Shown here in pieces: positions 9,741 through 21,705 of a stretch of DNA of 42,299 bases; position 1 is the first letter of the stretch, and each line of letters begins with the position of its first letter. The translations under genes were made by a program, and so were the position numbers. Origin of the DNA: Kofleriaceae bacterium (lineage in GTDB: Bacteria > Myxococcota_A > Polyangia > Haliangiales > Haliangiaceae); assembly GCA_018057825.1 (NCBI GenBank), contig JAGPCY010000057.1:1-42299 (forward strand). Reading direction: 5' to 3'. The notes beneath the pieces are model-generated. The model saw only the letters and a program-made list of their open reading frames with translations, was not told where the DNA came from and did no database searches.

Positions 9741-11089
9741 CCCTGCCGTATCAGCTCGTCGTCACCGGCGGCACGTTGTGCACGCCCGGCGGTCCGATGG
9801 TCGCCGACCTCGGAATCCGCGAAGGCCAGATCGTCGCGATCGGCGACCTCGGGGCCCACGCGACCGCGGCCGAGGTGATCGACGCGCGCGGCCTCCACGT
9901 CTTGCCCGGCGTGATCGACGCCCAGGTCCACTTTCGCGAGCCCGGCTTCCCGCACAAAGAAGATCTGGCGACCGGCACCGCCGCCGCGGTCCTGGGCGGC
10001 GTGACCGCGGTCCTCGAGATGCCCAACACCGAGCCACCGACCACCACCGCCCTGGCCCTGGCCGACAAGGTCGCGCGCCTGGCCGGTCGGGCCCGGTGCG
10101 ACGTCGGCTTCTTCGTCGGCGCGACCCCCGACAACGCCGCGTCGCTGGGCCAGCTCGAGGGCCTGCCCGGGTGCGCCGGGGTCAAGGTCTTCATGGGCAG
10201 CTCGACCGGCAGCCTGCTGGTCGCCGACGACGAGGCGCTGTCGGCGGTGTTCGCCAGCGGGCGGCGGCGGATCGCGGTCCACGCCGAGGACGAGGCCCGG
10301 TTGCGCGAGCGCAAGGCGATCGCGGTCGAGCGCGCCGACGTCGCCGCCCACCCCGACTGGCGCGACGCGGAGACCGCGCTGCGCGCGACCTGGCGCGCGG
10401 TCGCCCTGGCCCGGCGCTTCGGCCGCCCGGTGCATGTGCTGCACGTGACCTCGGCCGAGGAGTGCGAGCTCCTGGCCGCGGCCAAGGACATCGCCACCTT
10501 CGAGATCCCGCCGCAGCACCTGACCCTGGCGGCGCCCGACTGCTACGCCGCGCTGGGGACCCGCGCGCAGATGAACCCGCCGATCCGCGACGCCCAGCAT
10601 CAGCGCGCGCTGTGGGCGGCCGTGACCTCGGGGGCGTGCGATCTGCTGGCCACCGATCACGCCCCCCACACCCTCGAGGAGAAGGCCCGGCCCTATCCGC
10701 AGTCGCCGAGCGGCATGCCCGGCGTGCAGACGATGTTGCCGATCATGCTCGACCACGTCGCCGCCGGTCGCCTGACCTTGGCGCGGCTGATCGATCTGGT
10801 GTGCGCGGGCCCGGCCCGGGTGTGGGGCCTGGCCGCCAAGGGCCGCCTGGCGGTCGGCTTCGACGGCGATCTGACGCTGGTCGATCTCGCGGCCCGGCGC
10901 GAGCTGCGCGACGCCGACATGGCGACCCGGGTCGGCTGGACGCCGTTCGCCGGCCGCACCGTGACCGGCTGGCCGATCGCGACCGTGGTGCGCGGCCACC
11001 TGGTGATGCGCGACGGCGCCCTGATCGGCGAGCCGATCGGTCGCGCGGCGCGCTTCATCGACACCCTGGCGCCGATCGCGCCGCCATGA
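9737..11089 (+). CDS. pyrC: Dihydroorotase, class I (PyrC)
   Basis: 450 aa amidohydrolase. The metal-binding [11 protein letters not shown] (the HxR form of the HxH-type site), EMPNTEP, the VKVFMGSS segment containing the candidate carbamylated Lys, [15 protein letters not shown] and TDHAPH are all present in order, as in class I bacterial dihydroorotases. It cyclises carbamoyl-aspartate to dihydroorotate in pyrimidine synthesis. Because all metal ligands are present, it is probably an active enzyme rather than the inactive PyrC' that pairs with PyrB. Allantoinase or dihydropyrimidinase are less likely alternatives. The ATG lies in a 4-nt overlap with the biotin carrier gene, and its end overlaps rsgA by 4 nt. 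No other pyr gene is nearby. Confidence 0.88.
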   Translation: MTLPYQLVVTGGTLCTPGGPMVADLGIREGQIVAIGDLGAHATAAEVIDARGLHVLPGVIDAQVHFREPGFPHKEDLATGTAAAVLGGVTAVLEMPNTEPPTTTALALADKVARLAGRARCDVGFFVGATPDNAASLGQLEGLPGCAGVKVFMGSSTGSLLVADDEALSAVFASGRRRIAVHAEDEARLRERKAIAVERADVAAHPDWRDAETALRATWRAVALARRFGRPVHVLHVTSAEECELLAAAKDIATFEIPPQHLTLAAPDCYAALGTRAQMNPPIRDAQHQRALWAAVTSGACDLLATDHAPHTLEEKARPYPQSPSGMPGVQTMLPIMLDHVAAGRLTLARLIDLVCAGPARVWGLAAKGRLAVGFDGDLTLVDLAARRELRDADMATRVGWTPFAGRTVTGWPIATVVRGHLVMRDGALIGEPIGRAARFIDTLAPIAPP

Positions 11090-12084
11090 CTCTGACCGCG
11101 CTGGGGTGGGATCCGAGCTGGCCCGAGGCCACGCCCCTGGCGCCCGGGCACAGCGTGGCCCGGGTCGCGACCGCCCACCGCGGCGCGGTCGAGGTGATCG
11201 ACGACGACGGCCGGTTCTGGGCCGAGCCGACCGGGCGGATGTTTCACCGCGCGCGCGACGCCCGCGCCCTGCCGATCGTCGGCGACTGGGTGATCGTCAC
11301 CGACGCCGCGGCCGCGCGCGCGTCGGGCGCGCGGGCGCCCCTGGTCGCGATCCTGCCGCGGCGCACGGCGCTGGTGCGCAAGGCGGCGGGCGAGGCCGAG
11401 CGACCGCAGCCCCTGGTCGCCAACGTCGACGTCGCGCTGATCCTGGCCTCGGCCAACCTCGACCTCAACCCGCGCCGCCTCGAGCGCTACCTGGCGATCG
11501 TGCGGGCCGGCGGGGTCGCGCCGGTGGTGGTGGTGTCGAAGCTCGATCTGGTCGACGACCCCGGGCCGGTGGTGGCGCGCCTGACCGCGGCCGCCGACGG
11601 CGCGCCGGTCCTCGGCGTGGCGGCGCTGCGCGGCGACGGCCTCGACGCCCTGGCCGCGCACCTCGGGCCGGGCCGGACCGTCACGCTCCTCGGCAGCTCG
11701 GGCGTCGGCAAGACCACGCTGCTCAACCGCCTGACCGGGGCCGCGCTGCCGACCGCGCCGGTGCGCGCCGGCGACGATCGCGGGGTCCACACCACGACCC
11801 GGCGCGAGCTCCACGTCACCGAGACGCTGGGCGTGGTGATCGACACGCCCGGCATGCGCGAGCTGGCGCTCTACGACGACGAGCCGGCGGCCGCCTTCGA
11901 CGACGTCGCCGCGCTGGCGGTCGGCTGTCGCTTCGCCGACTGTCAGCATCGCCGCGAGCCCGGCTGCGCGGTGGTGGCCGCGGTCGCCGCCGGCGCGCTC
12001 ACCGCCGCGCGGCTGGCCGGGTTCCACAAGCTGGCCGACGAGCAGGCCGCGCGGGCGCGCCGCCTGCCGCCGCGCCGTCGCTGA
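11086..12084 (+). CDS. rsgA: Ribosome small-subunit maturation GTPase RsgA
   Basis: 332 aa. An N-terminal OB-fold is followed by a circularly permuted GTPase: the specificity motif SKLD comes first, then the P-loop GSSGVGKT (203-210), the HTTT switch and DTPG (253-256). The C-terminal zinc site has Cys281, Cys286, His288 and Cys294, the expected spacing. RsgA checks late 30S assembly and releases RbfA from the decoding site. It is the last gene of the overlapping run that includes the carboxylase and pyrC; its ATG overlaps the pyrC stop. The end lies only 13 bp from the convergent ligA gene. Confidence 0.95.
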   Translation: MTLTALGWDPSWPEATPLAPGHSVARVATAHRGAVEVIDDDGRFWAEPTGRMFHRARDARALPIVGDWVIVTDAAAARASGARAPLVAILPRRTALVRKAAGEAERPQPLVANVDVALILASANLDLNPRRLERYLAIVRAGGVAPVVVVSKLDLVDDPGPVVARLTAAADGAPVLGVAALRGDGLDALAAHLGPGRTVTLLGSSGVGKTTLLNRLTGAALPTAPVRAGDDRGVHTTTRRELHVTETLGVVIDTPGMRELALYDDEPAAAFDDVAALAVGCRFADCQHRREPGCAVVAAVAAGALTAARLAGFHKLADEQAARARRLPPRRR

Positions 12085-12097
12085 TCGCGGTCGAGGG

Positions 12098-15527
<3,430 letters not shown>

Positions 15528-15608
15528 GGGCGGGTTTGTCGATCTTGGCCCGGCGGCCCCGGGCTTGGCAAGGACCGAGTTGCGTCGCCCGCCCGCGCCG
15601 GGTTGGCG

Positions 15609-15614
15609 TACACT
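15609..15614 (+). promoter_or_regulatory. -10 element for xseB (leaderless start)
   Basis: TACACT, 8 bases before the xseB ATG at 15623. The same hexamer precedes ligA. Confidence 0.5.
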
Positions 15615-15622
15615 CATCGGCG

Positions 15623-15868
15623 ATGACGCAGGATGGCGAGCACGACGATGGCTTCGACGCGGTCTTGACCCGCCTGCGCAAGGTCGTCGAGCACCTCGAG
15701 GCCGGCCAGCTCTCTCTCGAGGAGTCCCTGGCCGCCTACGAGCGAGGGATCGGCCTGGCTCGGCGCGGACACCAGCTCCTCGACGGCGCCGAGCGCCGGG
15801 TCGAGCTCCTGGTCGCCGGCGGCACCCAGACCGTCCCCCTCGACGAGGCGGCCACCGACGAGCCATGA
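15623..15868 (+). CDS. xseB: Exodeoxyribonuclease VII small subunit
   Basis: 81 aa, the size of XseB. The helical hairpin core is clear: FDAVLTRLRKVVEHLEAG, then LSLEESLAAYERGIGLAR. It joins XseA to form the single-strand-specific exonuclease VII. XseA is not in the window. The ATG at 15623 is chosen because it starts just before the conserved core and has a -10 element upstream. The gene overlaps the next one (a response regulator) by 4 nt, and a polyprenyl synthase follows. The xseB-ispA association is known from many proteobacteria, but the regulator between them is unusual. Confidence 0.93.
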   Translation: MTQDGEHDDGFDAVLTRLRKVVEHLEAGQLSLEESLAAYERGIGLARRGHQLLDGAERRVELLVAGGTQTVPLDEAATDEP

Positions 15869-16248
15869 CCGCCCCGGCCCGGATCGCGGTGGTCGACGAC
15901 GATCGCGCCACCCGCGACTACCTGGCTGACGTGCTCGGTCGCGCCGGGTTCACGGTCTGCCCGGCCGAGAGCGGGCTGCGCTTGGTGGCGACCCTGCAGG
16001 TCGATCGCCCGGATCTGATCGTCCTCGACGTCAACATGTCGTGGATCGACGGCTTCGAGCTGTGTCGGGCGCTCAAGCGGAACGCCGACTGGCAGGCGAT
16101 CCCGGTCCTGTTCGTGTCGGGGCGATCGTCCGACGACGACCGCGCCGCCGGGCTGGCGGCCGGCGCGGTGGGCTTCCTGGTCAAGCCGATCGACGGCCGG
16201 ACCCTCGTCGCGACCGTGCGGGAGCTGCTACAAGGAGGTCGGCCATGA
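15865..16248 (+). CDS. Receiver-only response regulator
   Basis: 127 aa made up of one CheY-like receiver domain and nothing else. The acidic DDD at 11-13, the phosphoacceptor Asp55 (VLDVNMSWIDGFEL), Ser in FVSGRSSDDD and Lys107 in FLVKPID are present. With no output domain it must act by protein-protein contact or as a phosphate relay. No kinase is adjacent. It is embedded between xseB and the polyprenyl synthase gene with 4-nt overlaps on both sides, so it is co-translated with housekeeping genes. Partner unknown. Confidence 0.92.
   Translation: MTAPARIAVVDDDRATRDYLADVLGRAGFTVCPAESGLRLVATLQVDRPDLIVLDVNMSWIDGFELCRALKRNADWQAIPVLFVSGRSSDDDRAAGLAAGAVGFLVKPIDGRTLVATVRELLQGGRP
16232..16238 (+). 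promoter_or_regulatory. Shine-Dalgarno before polyprenyl synthase gene
   Basis: AAGGAGG, 6 bases before the ATG at 16245 and inside the end of the response regulator gene. It is one of the few perfect Shine-Dalgarno sequences in the window, and it fixes this start. Confidence 0.8.
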
Positions 16249-17078
16249 CCACGCCCACCGTCACCCTGGACCCGCGGGCCGCGCCCGAGCGGCTGCGCGA
16301 GTTCCTCGACGCCGCCCGGGCCCGGGTCGACACCGAGCTCGAGCATCGCCTGGTGATCCCGGGGGTCGACCCCGGTCGCCTACGGGCGGCCATGCACTAC
16401 GCCGCGACCGGACCGGGCAAGCGCCTGCGCCCGGCCCTGGTGCTGGCCGCCGCCGCCGCCTGCGGCGACGACGCGCAGGCCATGCCGGCCGCGATCGCGA
16501 TCGAGCTACTCCACGCCTACACCCTGGTCCACGACGACCTGCCGGCGATGGACGACGACGACGAGCGCCGCGGTCGGCCGACCGTGCACATCGCCTTCGG
16601 CGAGGCCATCGCGATCCTCGCCGGCGACGGCCTCCTGACCCTGGCCTTCGGCTGCCTCGCCGAGCTCGGGCCGCGGGCGGGCGCGGCGGTCGCGGTCCTG
16701 GCGGCTCGGGCCGGCGCCGGCGAGCTCCTGGCCGGCCAGGCCATCGATCTCAGCCTGGGCGGCGCGGCCCCCGACCTCGCCACCGTCGAGGATCTCCACG
16801 CCAAGAAGACCGGCGCGCTGTTCGCCGCCGCCGCCGAGTTGGGCGCGATCGCCGCTGGCGCCGACGACGCCACCCGCGCCGCCCTGGCGCGCTACGGGAT
16901 GGCCATCGGCATCGCCTTCCAGCACGCCGACGATCGCGACGACGGTGAGCTGGCCGAGCACGCCCCCGCCGCGGCTCGCCAGGCCCGCGAGCTCGGGGCC
17001 GAGGCCGCTCGCCTGGCCGCCGGCCTGGGGCCGGGCGCTCAGGTCCTGGTCGAGCTGGCGACGTGGATCGGCGGCTAG
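16245..17078 (+). CDS. Polyprenyl diphosphate synthase (IspA-like), shortened C-terminus
   Basis: 277 aa. The first Asp-rich motif (LVHDDLPAMDDDD), GKRLRPAL near the N-terminus, GDGLLTLAF, GQAIDLSL and the KKTGALFAAAAELG helix are typical of bacterial farnesyl/geranylgeranyl diphosphate synthases, which condense IPP with allylic diphosphates. The second Asp-rich motif reads HADDRDD, after which the usual segment with a GKxT-type lysine and TYP-LLG residues is missing; only a short Ala-rich helix region remains. The protein is about 20 residues shorter than usual. It may still be active or may have altered chain length. It overlaps the next lipoprotein gene by 16 nt. No dxs follows. Confidence 0.85.
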   Translation: MTTPTVTLDPRAAPERLREFLDAARARVDTELEHRLVIPGVDPGRLRAAMHYAATGPGKRLRPALVLAAAAACGDDAQAMPAAIAIELLHAYTLVHDDLPAMDDDDERRGRPTVHIAFGEAIAILAGDGLLTLAFGCLAELGPRAGAAVAVLAARAGAGELLAGQAIDLSLGGAAPDLATVEDLHAKKTGALFAAAAELGAIAAGADDATRAALARYGMAIGIAFQHADDRDDGELAEHAPAAARQARELGAEAARLAAGLGPGAQVLVELATWIGG

Positions 17079-17854
17079 CGGCGGTCGCGGTCGCGGTCGC
17101 GGTCGCCGCGCTCGGATGTGGCGGCGCGGGTGGGGCGCGGGTGGTCGGCCGCGGCACCCTGGGCTACGCGGTCGCGCTGACCGACGACCGGCTCTACACC
17201 GTCGAGCTCGACCTGCGGTTCGCGCTCGTCGTGCGCGATCGCACGAGCGGCCGGATCGCCGCTCGCCACGACCTGGGGCCGCCCGAGCGCGATCTGCCGG
17301 CCCTGGCGGTCGGCGACGGCGTGGCCTTCATCGGCGGCGCCGACCATCAAGTGCGCGCGATCGGCCTGGCCGACGGTCAGGTCGGCGCCACCTGGCGCCA
17401 CGGCGCCGCGGTCACCGCCGTCGCGGTCGTGCCCGGAGGCTGGCTGGTGATCGGCGACGCCACCGGGACGCTGTGTCTGCGCCGGCTCGCCGACGGCGCC
17501 CTGGTCCATTGCGCGGTCGTGGCGGCCGCGCCGATCGCGACCCTGACCGCGGTCGGCCCGACGGTGGTCGCGACGATGGCTGGGACGATGGCTGGGACGA
17601 TGGCCGGGCGCGCGGTCACCGTCGCGGTCCCGGCCCTGACCTGGTCGTGGACGGCGCCGCCGGGCGCCGCGGTCCGCGGCCGCGCGGTGGTCGTCGGCGG
17701 CCGCGAGGTCGCGCGCTTCGTCGGGCCGGCCCGCGCGGTGGCGGTCGACCGGGCCGGGCGCTGGGCCGCCGTCGGCTGGATCCGCGCGCTGGGCGATCCC
17801 TCCGTGATCGTCGGAGAACCGCCGAGCCCCCGCGGCGTTGACCCCCCCCGGTGA
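17063..17854 (+). CDS. Predicted beta-propeller lipoprotein
   Basis: 263 aa from the GTG at 17063. The N-terminus (MDRR then a run of Ala-Val, lipobox ALGC, Cys19) is a lipoprotein signal. The mature part has repeating beta segments such as DDRLYTVELDLR, GVAFIGGADHQVRAIGL, GGWLVIGDATGTLCLRRL and GRAVVVGGREVARF, in the style of WD40/PQQ-like propellers. A perfect to near-perfect 12-bp tandem triplet at 17572-17607 encodes (TMAG)3 and may be variable in copy number. It overlaps the polyprenyl synthase gene by 16 nt. Function unknown. Confidence 0.72.
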   Translation: MDRRLAAVAVAVAVAALGCGGAGGARVVGRGTLGYAVALTDDRLYTVELDLRFALVVRDRTSGRIAARHDLGPPERDLPALAVGDGVAFIGGADHQVRAIGLADGQVGATWRHGAAVTAVAVVPGGWLVIGDATGTLCLRRLADGALVHCAVVAAAPIATLTAVGPTVVATMAGTMAGTMAGRAVTVAVPALTWSWTAPPGAAVRGRAVVVGGREVARFVGPARAVAVDRAGRWAAVGWIRALGDPSVIVGEPPSPRGVDPPR

Positions 17855-17860
17855 CTTTCT

Positions 17861-17866
17861 TACAGT
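17861..17866 (+). promoter_or_regulatory. -10 element for FHA-GGDEF gene (leaderless start)
   Basis: TACAGT, 8 bases before the GTG at 17875. It favours that GTG over the GTG at 17851 that overlaps the previous stop codon. Confidence 0.5.
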
Positions 17867-17874
17867 CCGGGGCG

Positions 17875-18777
17875 GTGAGTGACTGGGACTCCGATACCAA
17901 CGTCACGCACGAGACCGAGGTGCCCAGCCCGAGCACCTCGATCCGTGACCGGGCGTCGTTGGTCGTGCTGGCGGGGCCCCGGGTCGGGACCATGCTCCGG
18001 ATCGACGGTCGCGACGTGACGATCGGCCGCAGCCTGCGGGTCGAGCTGTCCCTCGACGACGACGGCGTGTCGCGGCGCCACGCCCGCTTGCGCGAGCGCG
18101 ACGGCGCGGTGTGGCTCGAGGATCTCGGCAGCCGCAACGGCACCTTCGTCAACGGCCTGCGGGTGATGGCCGCCGTCCAGCTCGCCGATGGCGACAAGAT
18201 CCACGTCGGCCGCGGCTCGGTGATGAAGTTCACCTACCACGACGCCCTCGACGACTCGTTTCAGGAGCGGGTGGTGGTGTCGGCGCTGCGCGATCCGCTG
18301 ACCCGGCTGTACAACAAGCGCTACTTCGACGAGCGCCTCGACGCCGAGCTGCGGTTCGCCCACCGCCACGGCGCCAAGCTCGCGCTCCTGCTGATCGACG
18401 TCGATCACTTCAAGCGGGTCAACGACGGCCACGGCCACCTGGTCGGCGACACCGTCCTCTCCGCGGTCGCCGGCGCGCTGGCCAAGGCCATCCGCAACGA
18501 GGACGTGGTCGCGCGCTTCGGCGGCGAGGAGTTCGTCGTGATCCTGCGGGCGACCGCGCTCGATCATGCCCTGGTCCTGGCCGAGCGCCTGCGCAAGCGG
18601 ATCGAGGAGGTCGCGGTCGAGCTCGACGGCGGGCAGCCGCTGTCCGTGACCGCGTCGATCGGCGTGGCCGAGCTGGCGCCGCCGGTGGCGACCGCCGCGG
18701 AGCTGGTGGACGCCGCGGATCGCGCGCTGTACGCGGCCAAGGCCGCCGGGCGCAACCGCGTCGCGGCCGCGGGGTAG
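17875..18777 (+). CDS. FHA-domain diguanylate cyclase
   Basis: 300 aa from GTG 17875. An N-terminal FHA domain (about residues 25-110) has VTIGRS, SRRHARL and LGSRNGTFVNG, the phosphothreonine-binding residues. A C-terminal GGDEF domain follows, starting at DPLTRLYNKRYF. The active-site motif is GGEEF (216-220), and an inhibitory-site RxxD lies five residues upstream (Arg207-Asp210), so it is expected to make c-di-GMP with product feedback. No membrane segment. The FHA domain suggests control by a Ser/Thr kinase; the window has a PP2C phosphatase far away but no kinase. A GTG at 17851 would add 8 residues and a 4-nt overlap. Confidence 0.93.
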   Translation: MSDWDSDTNVTHETEVPSPSTSIRDRASLVVLAGPRVGTMLRIDGRDVTIGRSLRVELSLDDDGVSRRHARLRERDGAVWLEDLGSRNGTFVNGLRVMAAVQLADGDKIHVGRGSVMKFTYHDALDDSFQERVVVSALRDPLTRLYNKRYFDERLDAELRFAHRHGAKLALLLIDVDHFKRVNDGHGHLVGDTVLSAVAGALAKAIRNEDVVARFGGEEFVVILRATALDHALVLAERLRKRIEEVAVELDGGQPLSVTASIGVAELAPPVATAAELVDAADRALYAAKAAGRNRVAAAG

Positions 18778-18781
18778 GCGT

Positions 18782-19050
18782 CGGCGGAGGCGGAGGCGGA
18801 GGCGGAGACCGAGACCGAGGCGGAGACCGAGGCGGAGACCGAGACCGAGGCGGAGACCGAGACCGAGGCGGAGACGAGGCGGAGACCGAGGCGGAGACCG
18901 AGACCGAGACCGAGGCGGAGACCGAGGCGGAGACCGAGACCGAGACCGAGACCGAGGCCGAGGCCGAGTCCGAGACCGAGGCCGAGGCGGAGACCGAGGC
19001 CGATCCCGATCCCGATCCCGATCCCGATCCCGATCCCGACCCCGACCCCG
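18782..19050. repeat. Hexanucleotide tandem repeat tract between convergent genes
   Basis: About 270 bp of 6-bp units: GAGGCG and GAGACC at first, then GAGGCC, and GATCCC and GACCCC at the right end. It occupies almost all of the space between the stop codon of the FHA-GGDEF gene (18777) and the stop codon of the convergent flavoprotein gene (19052). It is the same kind of sequence as 1-256. A 1-2 base slip near 18870 shifts the frame of the units, which argues against coding. Confidence 0.95.
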
Positions 19051-19051
19051 A

Positions 19052-21511
19052 TCAGCCCTTGATGCGCGCGCTGTCGGGGTCGTACATCGGCCGGAGCGAC
19101 ACCGCGATCGGGTAGCGGGCGCCGGCGATCTCGATGGTCCAGCGACCGCTCGCCAGATAGGCGGCGTCGACCGGCGCGCCGCCGGCGTCGACCATCGCCA
19201 GGCCGACCGCGCCGCCCAGGGTGTGGCCGTAGCTGCCGGCGCGGACGTAGCCGACCGCGCGGTCGTCGCGCCATACCACCTCGGCGTGGTGGAGCAGCGG
19301 CTCGGGATCGAGGACGCGGAGCTGGATCAAGCGGCGGGTCAGGGGGCCGGCGGCCTTGCGCGCCAGCACCGCGTCCTTGCCGAGGAACCCGCCGGGCTTG
19401 GCCAGGTCGAGGGCGAAGCCCAGGCCGGCCTCGAGGGGGCCGTCGGTGTTGTCGATGTCGTGGCCGTAGTCGCGATAGGCCTTCTCGAGGCGACACGACG
19501 CCAGGGCCTTCAGGCCGGCGTGGCGCAGACCGAGCGGTTCGCCGGCGGCGACCAGGCGCTCGTAGACGTGGACCGCCTGCTCGGTCGGGATGTACAGCTC
19601 GTAGCCGAGCTCGCCGAGGTACGTGATGCGGACGCACCACACCCGGGCGAAGCCGATGTCGATCTCGCGGGCGGCGCGGAACGGGAAGGCCGCGTTGCCG
19701 AGGTCGACGCTGGTCACCGCCTGAAGTAACTCGCGCGATCGTGGGCCCTGGACGTTGAGCTGGCAGTAGCCCGAGGTCACGTCGGTGACCGCGCAGTGCG
19801 CGTCGGTCGGGGTGTGGCGGGCCAGGTGGGCGGCGACGTGGCGCGACGCGGTGTCGGAGGCCACTACCCAGAAGCGGTCGTCGTCGACCTTGGTCACCGT
19901 CAGGTCGGCCTCGAGGGTGCCGCCGGCGTTGAGCCACTGGGTGTAGGTGATGACCCCGGTGGCGCCGTCGACTCGGTTGGCCGAGATCCAGTCGAGGACC
20001 CGGCCGGCGTCGCGGCCGGTGACCAGGAACTTCGACATGAAGCTCATGTCCATCACCGTCACGCCCTCGCGCACCGCGCGGTGCTCCTCGGCCCAGTAGC
20101 CGAACCACGACGGCTTGCCCCAGGTCAGCTCGCTCACCGGCGCGACCCCGGGCGGCGCGTACCAGTCGGCGCCCTCCCAGCCCGATACGTCGCGGAAATA
20201 TGCGCCGCGCGCGGCCAGCCGATCGTGGAGCGCCGAGCGCTTGGCCCCGCGGGCGGTGGTCATCGAGCGCGTCGGGTAGTGGCACTGGTAGACCATGCCC
20301 AGCGACTCGACCGTGCGGGTCCGGCGGTACTCGGGGTTGGCCTGGTAGCGGTGCAGGCGATCGACGTGCATGCCGGTGACGTCGACGTCGGGGGCGCCGG
20401 TGGTGATCCAGTGCGCCAGCACTCGACCGAGGCCGCCGCCGGTCAGGATGCCGATCGAGTTGAGGCCGGCGGCGACGAAGTAGCCGCGCAGCTCGGGCGC
20501 CTCGCCGACGCACGGCCGCAGATCGGGCGTGAACGACTCCGGGCCGCAGAAGAACTTCTTGATGCCGATCTTCTCGCTGATCGGCACCCGGGCCATCGCC
20601 TTTTCGAGGTACGGCCCCATGCGCTCCCAGTCGGGGGGCAGCGAGCCGAACGAGAAGTCGGCGGGGATGCCCTCGACCTGCCACGGCGCGCACACCGGCT
20701 CGAACAGCCCGATCATCAGGCCGCCGACCTCCTCGCGGAAGTAGCCGTAGGACCCGGGATCCTCGAGCACCGGCCAGTCCGACGAGATGCCCGGCACCGG
20801 CTCGGTGATGAGGTAGTAGTGCTCCGCGGCCTGGTTGGGGATGACCACGCCCGAGGCCTCGCCGAGCTGGCGGGCCCACATGCCAGCGCAGTTGACGACG
20901 TACTCGCAGGTGATCGTGCCGTGGCTGGTCGTGACGCCGGTGACCGCGCGCTGGCGGGTCGTGACCCCGGTGGCGGCGACGCCCTCGAGGATCGTCGCGC
21001 CGGCCAGGCGCGCGCCCTTGGCCAGGGCCATCGTGACGTCGACCGGATCGACCCGGCCGTCGTCGGCGACGTAGAACCCGGCCAGCAGATCGTCGGTGCG
21101 GGCCAGGGGGAACAGCTCGCCGACCTCGCGCGGCGACAGCTCGGCGACGTCGATGCCGAGGTAGCGGTTGAAGGCCGACACCCGGCGGTACTCCTCGAGG
21201 CGGTCGCGGTCGGCGGCGACCTCGATGAAGCCACACTGCTTGAGGCCGGTGGCCTGGCCGGTCTCGGCCGGCAGGCGCTTGTACAGGTCGCGGGTGTACT
21301 TGCGCAGCTCGGTCGAGGTCTCCGAGGTCGAGCCGAAGGTGACCATCAAGCCGGCGGCGTGCCAGGTCGTGCCCGAGGTCAGGCGGTCGCGCTCGAGGAC
21401 GACCACGTCCTTCCAGCCGGCGTGGGCCAGGTGGTACGCGACCGAGCAACCGATGATGCCGCCGCCGATGACGACGACGCGGGCGTGGGATGGGAGCGCG
21501 GGTTCGGCCAT
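19052..21511 (-). CDS. Dimethylglycine/sarcosine dehydrogenase-like flavoprotein
   Basis: 819 aa from the ATG at 21511. The N-terminal FAD-binding DAO domain has VVVIGGGIIGCSVAYHLA (12-29) and SGTTWHAAGL, where His51 is the expected site of covalent FAD attachment in this family. A middle FAO_M-type segment follows, and the C-terminal 400 residues are a GcvT-like tetrahydrofolate-binding domain (DMSFMSKFLVTGRDA, GYCQLNVQGPRSREL, YLGELGYELYIP). Family enzymes demethylate dimethylglycine or sarcosine and pass the one-carbon unit to tetrahydrofolate. The start is supported by TATGCT eight bases upstream; an upstream in-frame ATG at 21595 lacks homology. The gene stands alone, so the exact substrate is not known. 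Confidence 0.9.
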   Translation of the reverse strand: MAEPALPSHARVVVIGGGIIGCSVAYHLAHAGWKDVVVLERDRLTSGTTWHAAGLMVTFGSTSETSTELRKYTRDLYKRLPAETGQATGLKQCGFIEVAADRDRLEEYRRVSAFNRYLGIDVAELSPREVGELFPLARTDDLLAGFYVADDGRVDPVDVTMALAKGARLAGATILEGVAATGVTTRQRAVTGVTTSHGTITCEYVVNCAGMWARQLGEASGVVIPNQAAEHYYLITEPVPGISSDWPVLEDPGSYGYFREEVGGLMIGLFEPVCAPWQVEGIPADFSFGSLPPDWERMGPYLEKAMARVPISEKIGIKKFFCGPESFTPDLRPCVGEAPELRGYFVAAGLNSIGILTGGGLGRVLAHWITTGAPDVDVTGMHVDRLHRYQANPEYRRTRTVESLGMVYQCHYPTRSMTTARGAKRSALHDRLAARGAYFRDVSGWEGADWYAPPGVAPVSELTWGKPSWFGYWAEEHRAVREGVTVMDMSFMSKFLVTGRDAGRVLDWISANRVDGATGVITYTQWLNAGGTLEADLTVTKVDDDRFWVVASDTASRHVAAHLARHTPTDAHCAVTDVTSGYCQLNVQGPRSRELLQAVTSVDLGNAAFPFRAAREIDIGFARVWCVRITYLGELGYELYIPTEQAVHVYERLVAAGEPLGLRHAGLKALASCRLEKAYRDYGHDIDNTDGPLEAGLGFALDLAKPGGFLGKDAVLARKAAGPLTRRLIQLRVLDPEPLLHHAEVVWRDDRAVGYVRAGSYGHTLGGAVGLAMVDAGGAPVDAAYLASGRWTIEIAGARYPIAVSLRPMYDPDSARIKG

Positions 21512-21519
21512 CGCGGCGC

Positions 21520-21525
21520 AGCATA
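21520..21525 (-). promoter_or_regulatory. -10 element for the dehydrogenase gene (leaderless start)
   Basis: TATGCT on the minus strand, 8 bases before the ATG. The divergent 194-bp gap to 21706 holds nothing else I can name. Confidence 0.5.
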
Positions 21526-21705
21526 CGCGCGACCGCCGCGCCGACGCCAATCGCCGCCCGGGGCGAAGAAACGATCGCGACCCGGTCGATTCCACGCAAC
21601 CGCGAGCGACCGCGTACCGATACGGGCCGGTGTCGAAGGACAGCGCGCCTGCGGAGCCGGCGCCGCGCGCGCGCCACAGCTAGCCGGAGCAAAGGTGAGG
21701 TCGTG

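Noticed and set aside
15528-15617. Longer N-terminus for the methyltransferase from ATG 15617
   Set aside because: It would start 5 bp from the divergent xseB ATG, has no conserved sequence, and would bury the xseB promoter.
18782-19115. Plus-strand reading of the hexamer tract as a Thr-Glu/Ala-Glu repeat protein
   Set aside because: No start signal, a frame slip inside the tract, and the frame is only open because the repeat has no stop codon.
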